A DNA stretch of 51,068 nucleotides from Pseudomonadota bacterium (lineage in GTDB: Bacteria; Pseudomonadota; Alphaproteobacteria; Micropepsales; Micropepsaceae). Made by a program: the position numbers and the translations under genes. The number at the start of each line of letters is the position of its first letter. Position 1 is the first letter of the stretch. The notes beneath the pieces were generated by a model. It was not told the origin of the DNA. It did not search any database and saw only the letters and a list, made by a program, of their open reading frames with translations. Below, in pieces: positions 1 to 7,131 of this stretch. The stretch is from positions 1 through 51,068 of the forward strand of contig JAJZDZ010000021.1 of the NCBI GenBank assembly GCA_021851325.1, in the 5' to 3' direction.

Positions 1-2
1 AT

Positions 3-734
3 GGCTGCGTTTACGTCTGCAACAATGGTGGCATGTCCTTCGTCAAGCGCCCGGATGGCAGCACCGCGCCGCACGGCGTTCCCGATGATTACAAGACCGG
101 GTCCATCCAGCGCGTAAACCTCAGCACAGGCAAGGTTGACGTCGTTTATGACCGCTGTGAGGGCATCAACCTCAACGGGCCCAATGATATCGTCTTCGAC
201 GCCCACGGTGGCTTCTGGTTTACCGACCTCGGCAAGGTCCGTGAGGACAAGATCGACCAGGGGGCGCTCTATTATGCCCGTGCCGACGGCTCCAAGATCG
301 TTCGGGCTCCTGTACCGCTGATTACACCCAATGGTGTCGGTCTTTCTCCCGACGGCAAGGTGGTATGGGTCTCCGAAACCTACACCAGCCGGGTGTGGGG
401 GTATGACATCGCCTCCCCCGGACAGATTGCCATGCAGAGTGACATCTGGACGCCGGGGCGGGTGCTCGGCCCCCTGCCAGGCTATCAGCTCCTGGACAGC
501 CTCGCCGTGGAAGCAGGAGGGAAAGTGTGTGTCGCGACCATCGTCAATGGCGGGATCACCGCCTTCGATCCTCATGGTGGGATTGAGCACTTTCCAAGTC
601 CCGATCCACTGACCACCAATATCTGCTTTGGAGGTACCGATATGCGGGATGCGTGGATTACCTGTTCGGGACGCGGCGAGCTTTACAGGGTGCGCTGGCC
701 ACGGCCAGGCCTGAAGCTGAATTATAACGGCTGA
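3..734 (+). CDS. SMP-30/gluconolactonase family protein, 5' end missing
   Basis: The reading frame is open from the window edge, so the start lies upstream; residues before the first ATG at 33 (CVYVCNNGG) already fit the family. SMP-30/gluconolactonase proteins are six-bladed beta-propellers that hydrolyse lactones using one divalent metal. Family motifs are visible: NGPNDIVFD followed by GGFWFTDLG, then TPNGVGLSPDG, then LLDSLAVE, which carry the usual metal-binding Asn and Asp residues. The C-terminus (CSGRGELYRVRW) is a normal family ending. It lies upstream of a TetR gene and a CoA-dependent degradation block, so it may open a lactone intermediate of that pathway; that role is inferred from position only. 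The substrate is unknown. Confidence 0.85.
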   Translation, partial: GCVYVCNNGGMSFVKRPDGSTAPHGVPDDYKTGSIQRVNLSTGKVDVVYDRCEGINLNGPNDIVFDAHGGFWFTDLGKVREDKIDQGALYYARADGSKIVRAPVPLITPNGVGLSPDGKVVWVSETYTSRVWGYDIASPGQIAMQSDIWTPGRVLGPLPGYQLLDSLAVEAGGKVCVATIVNGGITAFDPHGGIEHFPSPDPLTTNICFGGTDMRDAWITCSGRGELYRVRWPRPGLKLNYNG

Positions 735-887
735 CCGCCTCGGGCTGGGCGAACGCGCAAACACGCTATATTGATGGTGGAGACATGCCCGGGATCAGGC
801 TGCGGGGATGTCTCCACCTGGTTATGGGGCGCCTTTCGCATCCTCGCAACCAAGCCAGCGTGCATTCGCCCAGACTGGAGGACCTAT

Positions 888-1643
888 TTGGAAAAGACGA
901 ATAAATACAGGCCAAAATCGAAACGCGCAGAGATCAGTGGCGTAACTGCAGAACCCCTGTCCCGTCGGGAAGCCGGCAAGGAAGATCGTCGGCAGCGCAT
1001 TATCAAAGCCGCCCATGATCTGATTCGCGAGCATGGCAGCGCGGGGCTGTCCATGCGTCTGCTGGCCGAGAAGGCCGGGGTCAGTCTCGCCACGCCCTAT
1101 AATCTGTTTGGCTCGAAAAACGCGATCATCTGGTCGGTTCTGGGCGATGTGCGCGAATACCAGGAACGGTTTACCAAATCACGACCCGCCGATCCGATTG
1201 AACGCATTTTTGCCGCCATCGACCTGGCCATCGAATTCTACAACAAGGATGCCAAGTTCTATCGTGCAGTCTGGGCTGCCACCTTCGACGTGACCAGCGA
1301 TGTGCGCAAGGATATCTTCAGCCGCAGGTGGAATGGCTTCTGGCTGCCGCTGTTTTCAGACGCGATCGCCTCCGGCGCCATCGATAAGAATATCAGCGCC
1401 GAGGTGCTGTTACGCCAGTTCGTGCTCATTCTGCGCTCGGCGATGTTTGAATGGGTGGTAGGAGATCTGAGCCCACGTGAACTTGGCCCTACGGTGTTCT
1501 GCGGCGTGGTCCTCATGCTCAAGGGGGCAGCTACGCCTGGCTGGCAGGCACCGCTGGAAATCCGTCTGAGAGAAAGTCTGCAGCACCTCGAACACTCCGG
1601 TGCAGGGCGTGCCGATGAGGGCGCACGATCCGGCTCCAGATAG
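888..1643 (+). CDS. TetR/AcrR family transcriptional regulator
   Basis: Predicted 251-residue one-component repressor. The N-terminal helix-turn-helix runs from about DRRQRIIKAAHDLIREHG through LLAEKAGVSLATPYNLFGSK; the C-terminal part is a helical ligand domain. An ATG/GTG-only reading would start at 771, but that adds residues unlike a TetR N-terminus. I chose TTG at 888 because GGAGG lies at 877-881 with a 6-base spacer and the protein then begins EKTNKYRPK. It is the only regulator in the first catabolic block, so it is the best candidate to bind the shared 14-bp palindromes at 2205, 8741 and 13470. Acyl-CoA or a hydrophobic substrate would be a typical ligand for this kind of context, which is inference. 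Confidence 0.85.
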   Translation: MEKTNKYRPKSKRAEISGVTAEPLSRREAGKEDRRQRIIKAAHDLIREHGSAGLSMRLLAEKAGVSLATPYNLFGSKNAIIWSVLGDVREYQERFTKSRPADPIERIFAAIDLAIEFYNKDAKFYRAVWAATFDVTSDVRKDIFSRRWNGFWLPLFSDAIASGAIDKNISAEVLLRQFVLILRSAMFEWVVGDLSPRELGPTVFCGVVLMLKGAATPGWQAPLEIRLRESLQHLEHSGAGRADEGARSGSR

Positions 1644-2263
1644 CGACATGGGCCTACCCCCGGGCATTTGAATCTGGCTCCGGGGCGCGGAACCGGGACG
1701 GTCCTAAACAGCGATACGTAAGGCGCAATCCTCCCTACGATGCCCGGGCAGATTTGCCTGTGGTGCGTGATCGCCAGAAATCAGAAGCGCGCGTCGCAGC
1801 GAGAGGACCAGAATCTTGCGCCGTCCCCTCCGCAATACTGTCATAAGATCCCTATGGTTGTCTGCCGTTCGGCGCAACGGCGGCGTGGGCGCGGGTAAGA
1901 ACTCTCCAGCGGACGTAAAGATCAGAGGTTCAGATCTCATTCCGGGCACCATATGTGGCGCGCAAGTTACCAGCTTTCGAGGAGGAGGCGTGCGGCAGCG
2001 CCAGGATCATCAGCGGTGCTGGCCGAAGAAATGCCGGCATTCTCTGATGGCATCTTGATGTCAAACGACCTTGCACCGCGTGGATGATGGACAGCGGCAC
2101 GAATGTCCGTAATGCTCGGCAAACGTGCGCTTGGAGGGAGAGGGCGTGTCAGCCTCCTTGCACCATTTGCGGCTCCGCAATTGGGCTTGACCACGACATT
2201 TCTCTATAACATGTTACAAAGTCATGGGTATCCGCGCGATGCCCGGTTGCGGGAGAAAATTTG
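1644..2263. other. Non-coding stretch upstream of the hydratase operon
   Basis: About 620 bases hold no convincing gene. Short open frames exist but lack ribosome sites and family-like sequence. A weak 5-bp inverted repeat (AGATC/GATCT) lies near 1919-1937. The only clear signal is the promoter-proximal palindrome at 2205-2218. A possible promoter is TTGGGC (2181-2186) with an 18-base gap to TATAAC (2205-2210), which would place the palindrome on the -10 element. Confidence 0.5.
2205..2218. promoter_or_regulatory. Candidate TetR-family operator, copy 1
   Basis: TATAACATGTTACA is a near-perfect palindrome (core TAACATGTTA) 46 bases before the hydratase ATG. It matches the pattern TNNAACNNGTTNNA exactly, which is the published KstR operator pattern in mycobacteria. 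Related 14-mers lie at 8741-8754 and 13470-13483. Binding by the TetR protein encoded at 888-1643 is inferred. Confidence 0.6.
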
Positions 2264-3112
2264 ATGAGTGACGCGCATGTGCGCTGTGAGGTTGATGGCG
2301 CGATCCTGAAGCTCACGCTGGACAGGCCTGACAAGCTCAACGCCTATACCGCCCAGATGGGCCGGGAACTCACTGAGGCTTTTGAGCGTGCCGATCAGGA
2401 CGATGCCATTCGCGTTGTGATCGTCAGCGGCAGTGGCCGGGCCTTTTGTGCCGGTGCCGATATTTCTTCGGGTGCTGGCAGTTTCGATACCAAGGCCGAC
2501 AATTCCGTTGCTTTCGGTACGCGCAGCGAGCGTCAGGGGCGGGCCAGCGGTTTTGTCGATGCCATCTTCAATTGCCGCAAGCCCTCCATCGCCGCGATCA
2601 ATGGTCCGGCGGTCGGCGTCGGTATCACCATGACGTTACCCATGGACATCCGCATCGCCGCAGAGGGAGCGAAAATCGGCTTCGTCTTTGCCCGACGTGG
2701 TCTTGTACCGGAGGCCGGTAGCGCCTGGTTTCTGCCGCAGCTGGTGGGATTGCCCCAGGCGCTGTCCTGGTGCCTCAGCGGCCGGCTGTTCGAGGCGCGC
2801 GAGGCCTGTGAAAAGGGACTGGTCAGTGAAGTTGTCGCGCCTGACGAGCTTGCCGCAAGGGCCGAGGCCCTTGCCCGGGAGATCGCGGACAATACCTCGG
2901 CGATTTCCATCGCTCTGACCAGGCAGATGCTGTGGCGCTTTGCAACCGCGCCAAACTATCACGGTCTCCTGCACGTGGATGGCCCCCTCGCCATGGAGCT
3001 AGGGGCCAGCCCTGAAGTCCGCGAAGGTGTCGCCGCCTTTCTCGAGAAGCGCAAGCCGCAGTTCCCAGGTCGGGTCTCCAAGGACATGCCGTCCCTTTAT
3101 CCATGGTGGTAA
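2264..3112 (+). CDS. Enoyl-CoA hydratase/isomerase (crotonase) family protein
   Basis: Predicted 282-residue crotonase-fold enzyme acting on an acyl-CoA thioester. The start at ATG 2264 is favoured over TTG 2261 because GGGAG at 2251-2255 is 8 bases upstream. The CoA/oxyanion segments are visible: FCAGADISS near residue 65 and NGPAVGVGITMTLPMDIRIA near 115. The first catalytic Glu of classical hydratases is not present in GITMTL, while RRGLVPEAGSAWFLP keeps a Glu at the second position; this pattern occurs in isomerase-like members, so hydratase versus isomerase is open. It is the first gene of a run (hydratase, kinase, DUF6285-like, acyl-CoA dehydrogenase) and is preceded by the palindrome at 2205. 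Confidence 0.88.
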   Translation: MSDAHVRCEVDGAILKLTLDRPDKLNAYTAQMGRELTEAFERADQDDAIRVVIVSGSGRAFCAGADISSGAGSFDTKADNSVAFGTRSERQGRASGFVDAIFNCRKPSIAAINGPAVGVGITMTLPMDIRIAAEGAKIGFVFARRGLVPEAGSAWFLPQLVGLPQALSWCLSGRLFEAREACEKGLVSEVVAPDELAARAEALAREIADNTSAISIALTRQMLWRFATAPNYHGLLHVDGPLAMELGASPEVREGVAAFLEKRKPQFPGRVSKDMPSLYPWW

Positions 3113-3118
3113 CGGGCG

Positions 3119-4120
3119 ATGACGCTGAGCGATGCAGACGCGATCGCCGAATGTCTTGAGGCTGTTGTCCGACGGGAATTTGAGGGCTGTACGCATATCT
3201 CGGGCCTGCGTCGCCTGGCTTCCGGCGCCAGCCAGGAAACCTGGCTGTTCGCGGCCGATGGTCCCCACGGCTCCGAGCGGCTCATCTTGAGGCGGGCACC
3301 AGGTGGCGAGCGTCAGCATGAAATGGCCGTTGGACTGGAAGCTGAAGCCGCCCTCATCGCTCTGGCAGCGGAGTGCGGTGTAGTGGTGCCGCCGCTGCGT
3401 TATGTCCTCAAACGCGAGGATGGCATCGGCAGAGGCTTCATCACCAGCTTTGTCGCGGGCGAAACCCTTGGCCATCGCATTGTCCGTGATCCGCGCTTTG
3501 CCGCTACCCGACAGCATCTGGCATCTGACTGTGGTGCCATGATGGCCCGCATTCACGCCATGCCCAAAGAGCGCCTGCCGCCATTGCGCAGAGCCGATGC
3601 GGGGCTCCGGACCGATGAGCTTTACCGGCGCTACCGATCCTTCAGCGCGCCGCGACCGGTCTTTGCCCTTGCGTTTCGCTGGCTGAAGGAAAACCTGCCA
3701 GCCACAGGGAGCACAGAATGTCTCGTTCACGGAGATTTCCGTAATGGCAATCTGATCGTGTCCGAACGGGGTCTGGAGGCGGTGCTCGACTGGGAAATTG
3801 CCCATCTTGGTGATCCCATCGAGGATCTGGGCTGGTTCTGCGTCAATTCCTGGCGGTTTGGCGAGATCGACAAGCCGGCCGGCGGCTTTGGCACAAGGGC
3901 CCAGCTCTGCGACGGCTACCGCGCTGCGGGAGGCACGGTGGAGCCCGGGCATTTGCGCTTTTGGGAGGTTCTGGGCACCCTCAGCTGGGGCGTCAGCTGC
4001 GCGGCGATGGTGGAAACCTTCCGCAGTGGCATCGACAACAGCGTGGAACGGGCCATGATCGCACGGCGGGCGTCGGAAACCGAACTTGACCTGCTTGACC
4101 TGCTTGCGGAGACAGACTGA
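3119..4120 (+). CDS. APH-family phosphotransferase, LvaA-like acyl-CoA kinase candidate
   Basis: Predicted 333-residue aminoglycoside-phosphotransferase-fold kinase. The catalytic loop CLVHGDFRNGNLIV (about residues 200-213) and the metal-binding Asp in AVLDWEIAHLGDP are intact. Members beside acyl-CoA dehydrogenases are not resistance genes: LvaA of Pseudomonas putida phosphorylates 4-hydroxyvaleryl-CoA, and human ACAD10/11 carry the same kinase fold fused to a dehydrogenase. The gene starts 6 bases after the hydratase stop and its TGA overlaps the ATG of the next gene. I infer that it phosphorylates a hydroxyacyl-CoA, with the 4120-4509 product as partner. Substrate chain length cannot be read from sequence. 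Confidence 0.85.
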   Translation: MTLSDADAIAECLEAVVRREFEGCTHISGLRRLASGASQETWLFAADGPHGSERLILRRAPGGERQHEMAVGLEAEAALIALAAECGVVVPPLRYVLKREDGIGRGFITSFVAGETLGHRIVRDPRFAATRQHLASDCGAMMARIHAMPKERLPPLRRADAGLRTDELYRRYRSFSAPRPVFALAFRWLKENLPATGSTECLVHGDFRNGNLIVSERGLEAVLDWEIAHLGDPIEDLGWFCVNSWRFGEIDKPAGGFGTRAQLCDGYRAAGGTVEPGHLRFWEVLGTLSWGVSCAAMVETFRSGIDNSVERAMIARRASETELDLLDLLAETD

Positions 4121-4509
4121 TGCAGGATGACCCTGACCCCCGCGCCATTCTCGGTTCAATTTCCCGTCTGCTGCGCGATACCCTCGCGCAGGATCTGCCG
4201 GAACGCACACGCTTTCTGCTGCGCGTTGCCGCCAATGCCGCCGATCTGGTGGGCCGTCAGCTCGCGCTAGAGCCGGGCTATGATGCCGCCGAGCGGCGCC
4301 GTCTCAGTCTGCTGCTGGGATCAGAAGGAAGCCTCGCCGAGCAGAATGCCCGTCTTTGCGCGGCGATCGAAGCTGGTGAGATTACGCTGGCGAGCGAAGA
4401 GCTCGTTGCCCATCTGCGCGCGACCGCCCGCGAAAAGCTCGCTGTCGACCAGCCCAAATATTCCGCTTACGTGGCCGCTCTGAGGCGCGACGAAGCTCAC
4501 ACATCATAA
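4120..4509 (+). CDS. Small DUF6285-like protein, LvaB-like partner candidate
   Basis: Predicted 129-residue, mostly helical, Ala/Arg/Leu-rich protein with no signal peptide or membrane segment. Landmarks are RAILGSISRLLRD, FLLRVAANAADLVGRQL and REKLAVDQPKYSAY, which I recognise as the DUF6285 pattern found between APH-type kinases and acyl-CoA dehydrogenases. Its ATG overlaps the kinase stop (TGATG), so translation is probably coupled. In the levulinate pathway a small protein in the same position, LvaB, is needed for the kinase activity of LvaA; equivalence is inferred from position, size and neighbours. The DUF number is from memory. Confidence 0.7.
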   Translation: MQDDPDPRAILGSISRLLRDTLAQDLPERTRFLLRVAANAADLVGRQLALEPGYDAAERRRLSLLLGSEGSLAEQNARLCAAIEAGEITLASEELVAHLRATAREKLAVDQPKYSAYVAALRRDEAHTS

Positions 4510-4527
4510 TGCCAATGGAGGAACATC

Positions 4528-5877
4528 ATGGATTTTGCACTTCCCAAAGAGCTGATTGACTATCTTGCCGAACTGGATCGCTTCATCGAGGCCGAGATTG
4601 TTCCCCTGCAGGCCCAGGATGACAATGAGCGCTTCTTTGATCATCGCCGTGAACATGCGCGTACTGACTGGGACCGCGGCGGACTGCCCCGCCATGAGTG
4701 GGAAGCCCTGCTGCGCGAAGCAAGACGGCGTGCCGACAAGGCGGGACACCTGCGCTTCGCCCTGCCCAAGGAGTTCGGCGGCAAGGATGGCTCGAACCTG
4801 TGGATGGCGGTGATCCGCGAGCATCTCGCCGCCAAGGGGCTTGGTCTGCACAATGATCTGCAGAACGAGCACTCGATTGTTGGCAACAATCCCTTTGTGC
4901 TGATGTTCCGTGATTTCGGTACTGAAGAGCAGAAGGCTGAGTTCATTCCGGGCAGCCTCGATGGCAGCCGTCGTATCACTTTTGGCCTTACCGAACCCAG
5001 CCACGGCTCGGATGCAACCCATATGGAAACGCGTGGCACACCGGAAGTCCGCAATGGTGTTTCCGGATGGCGGCTCAATGGCCAGAAGATGTGGACGACT
5101 GGCATGCATGTGGCGACGCACTGTGCCCTCTTCGCCCGCACTTCCGGCGAGGATGGCGATGCCCGTGGCATCACCTGCTTTATCGTTCCGGCTGATACAC
5201 CCGGTGTCCGCGTGGAGGAATATCTCTGGACCTTCAATATGCCCACCGATCATCCAAGGGTCAGCTTTACCGATGTCTGGGTCCCTGACAGCGCCATCCT
5301 GGGGGCCAAGGACAACGGCCTGCCGATCGCCCAGCTCTTTGTGCACGAAAATCGCATAAGACAGGCAGCCGGATCACTGGGAGCGGCGGTCTACTGCATT
5401 GAGGAAAGCGTGCGTTATGCCCGCCTGCGTCGGCCGTTCGGCAAGGAGCTCGCCCAGAACCAGGCGATCCAGTGGCCGCTGGTGGAACTGGCGACGCAGG
5501 CCGAAATGCTGCGCCAGCTCATCCGCAAGACGGCCTGGGAAATGGACCAGATGACGTCCACCGAGGTGGCAAAGCAGCTCTCTGACAAAGTCTCGATGTG
5601 CAATTACTGGGCAAACCGGCTGTGCTGCGAGGCCGCGGACCGGGCGATGCAGGTCCATGGCGGCATGGGTTATTCGCGGCACAAACCCTTCGAGCACATT
5701 TATCGCCACCACCGCCGCTATCGCATTACCGAAGGCTCCGAGGAGATACAGATGCGCAAAGTCGCAGCCTTTCTCTTCGGCTTCATGGGCCCCCGGCGCA
5801 AACACTTTGATGAGCTGGTGGCACAGTATAAGGCGCAGCGGGCCGCCGGAAAGAATGATCGTGAGATCAAGATCTGA
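4528..5877 (+). CDS. Acyl-CoA dehydrogenase, ACAD10/11 or LvaC-like
   Basis: Predicted 449-residue FAD flavoprotein with the full three-domain acyl-CoA dehydrogenase layout. Visible landmarks are FGLTEPSHGSDATHMET (flavin/substrate loop), LNGQKMWTTG, RRPFGKELAQNQAIQWPLVEL, MQVHGGMGYSRHKPFEHIYR and the C-terminal ITEGSEEIQMRKVA. AATGGAGGA precedes the ATG. It follows the kinase and DUF6285-like genes after 18 bases. In LvaC and ACAD10/11 systems this enzyme removes phosphate from a phosphoacyl-CoA, giving an enoyl-CoA that a hydratase then uses. The hydratase at 2264 fits that step. A plain alpha,beta-dehydrogenation role remains possible. Confidence 0.88.
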   Translation: MDFALPKELIDYLAELDRFIEAEIVPLQAQDDNERFFDHRREHARTDWDRGGLPRHEWEALLREARRRADKAGHLRFALPKEFGGKDGSNLWMAVIREHLAAKGLGLHNDLQNEHSIVGNNPFVLMFRDFGTEEQKAEFIPGSLDGSRRITFGLTEPSHGSDATHMETRGTPEVRNGVSGWRLNGQKMWTTGMHVATHCALFARTSGEDGDARGITCFIVPADTPGVRVEEYLWTFNMPTDHPRVSFTDVWVPDSAILGAKDNGLPIAQLFVHENRIRQAAGSLGAAVYCIEESVRYARLRRPFGKELAQNQAIQWPLVELATQAEMLRQLIRKTAWEMDQMTSTEVAKQLSDKVSMCNYWANRLCCEAADRAMQVHGGMGYSRHKPFEHIYRHHRRYRITEGSEEIQMRKVAAFLFGFMGPRRKHFDELVAQYKAQRAAGKNDREIKI

Positions 5878-5914
5878 CGCCCCCGGCAACAGGGCGCGGA
5901 CAACCGGCCACATC

Positions 5915-5946
5915 CGGGCGGGCACCCCTGGGCTTGGGGGCGCCCG
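5915..5946 (+). other. GC-rich hairpin after the dehydrogenase
   Basis: CGGGCG at 5915-5920 pairs with CGCCCG at 5941-5946, and an inner CCCC/GGGG pair (5925-5928, 5936-5939) extends the fold. No T-run follows, so it could act as an mRNA 3' stabiliser or attenuator between the dehydrogenase and the reductase gene rather than as a classical terminator. Confidence 0.35.
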
Positions 5947-6033
5947 TCGCCGGCCGGCTTGTCCTGTCCTTGCTCACGGTCAGAGCAGAGCGTCAGGCAG
6001 TGAGGCTCTGCCACCCGCCAGAGGAGGGCTATC

Positions 6034-7119
6034 ATGACACATGTGCTGGTCGCTGGTGCTTCAGGTCTTGTCGGCAATGCGGTGCTGCGCGCCTATGCCC
6101 AGGACAAGAATGTCAGGGTCACGGCACTCAGTCGCCGTCGCCCGCATCTTCATGGCGCCGGGTTCCTCGCACTCGATCTCATGGATGCACAGGCCTGCAG
6201 TGCGGCGATCGCACCGCTTCGCGATGTCACCCATCTTGTCTACGCGGCACTCTACGAAAAGGATGATCTTGCCGCCGGATGGCTGGCTGAAGACCAGATC
6301 GCCCGCAATGATGCGATGCTGCGGCATCTCTTCGAGCCGCTGGCAGCAACCGCGCGGGGCCTCCAGCACGTCTGTCTCCTCCAGGGTACCAAGGCCTACG
6401 GTGCCCATGTTCGCAGGATCCCCGTCCCGGCCCGTGAGGATCGGGATGAGCTGAAGAGCCAGGCCAATTTTTACTGGAACCAGGAGGGATATCTGCGGTC
6501 CAAGCAGAGTAATGCCCACTGGGAGATGACCATCATCAGACCCCAGATTGTCTTTGGTGACACGGTTGGCGCGGCGATGAACCCGATTGCGGCGATCGCG
6601 CTTTACGGTGCTCTCCTCAAGGCGGCCGGTGAACCACTGCATTATCCGGGCAGTGGTCCTGATACGGCCTTTGAGGCGGCCGATGCTGAACTGGTCGGCC
6701 GTGCCATTCGCTGGAGCGGCACGACCGGTCAGGGCCGGGGCCAGAGTTTCAACGTGACCAATGGCGATGTCTTCGTCTGGCGTCAGGTGTGGCCGGCCAT
6801 TGCCGATGCCCTGGGCATGAAAGTTGGCGAAGAGCGTCCGCAACTTCTGGCGCGCGTTCTGCCGGCGCAAAGCGGGGAGTGGGACAGGCTGCGTCATAAG
6901 CACAGCCTGACCGCTCCGTCCCTGATGGAATTTGCCGGCAAGTCACTTGCCTATGCAGACCTGCTCATGCATCGACCGGACGATGCCCATGGACTGCCTG
7001 CACTTGTTTCCACGATCCGGCTGCGCAGCGCTGGCTTTACCGAGGTCATGGACAGCGAAGTGATGCTGCGGGACTCGATCATGCGGATGCAGGCGCAGCA
7101 GCTGCTGCCGCCGCGCTGA
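6034..7119 (+). CDS. PRISE-like NAD(P)-dependent enone reductase (atypical SDR)
   Basis: Predicted 361-residue extended short-chain dehydrogenase. The nucleotide site VLVAGASGLVGNAV is at the N-terminus. The usual YxxxK is absent; instead LLQGTKAYG supplies Lys120 and NFYWNQEG (145-152) matches the NFYY-type motif of progesterone 5-beta-reductase/iridoid synthase-like (PRISE) enzymes, where the Tyr and Lys act in 1,4-reduction of enones. GAGGAG lies upstream of the ATG. It sits between an acyl-CoA dehydrogenase and a convergent CoA ligase, so reduction of a conjugated enone in a cyclic or terpenoid substrate is plausible. Bacterial members are mostly uncharacterised, so the substrate is open. 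Confidence 0.75.
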   Translation: MTHVLVAGASGLVGNAVLRAYAQDKNVRVTALSRRRPHLHGAGFLALDLMDAQACSAAIAPLRDVTHLVYAALYEKDDLAAGWLAEDQIARNDAMLRHLFEPLAATARGLQHVCLLQGTKAYGAHVRRIPVPAREDRDELKSQANFYWNQEGYLRSKQSNAHWEMTIIRPQIVFGDTVGAAMNPIAAIALYGALLKAAGEPLHYPGSGPDTAFEAADAELVGRAIRWSGTTGQGRGQSFNVTNGDVFVWRQVWPAIADALGMKVGEERPQLLARVLPAQSGEWDRLRHKHSLTAPSLMEFAGKSLAYADLLMHRPDDAHGLPALVSTIRLRSAGFTEVMDSEVMLRDSIMRMQAQQLLPPR

Positions 7120-7131
7120 GCACCGCTCAGC
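7115..7131. terminator. Short hairpin across two convergent stop codons
   Basis: GCTGAGC (7115-7121) and GCTCAGC (7125-7131) form a perfect 7-bp stem with a 3-base loop. It contains both the TGA of the reductase gene and the TGA of the minus-strand CoA ligase. No T-run is present, so termination is only a possibility. Confidence 0.35.

Noticed and set aside
3119..4120. Antibiotic-resistance kinase
   Set aside because: The APH fold alone suggests aminoglycoside resistance, but the coupling to a DUF6285-like gene and an acyl-CoA dehydrogenase fits a hydroxyacyl-CoA kinase far better.
2999..4210. 403-codon minus-strand frame opposite the APH kinase
   Set aside because: Antisense shadow without a ribosome site or family pattern; the kinase on the plus strand has intact catalytic motifs.
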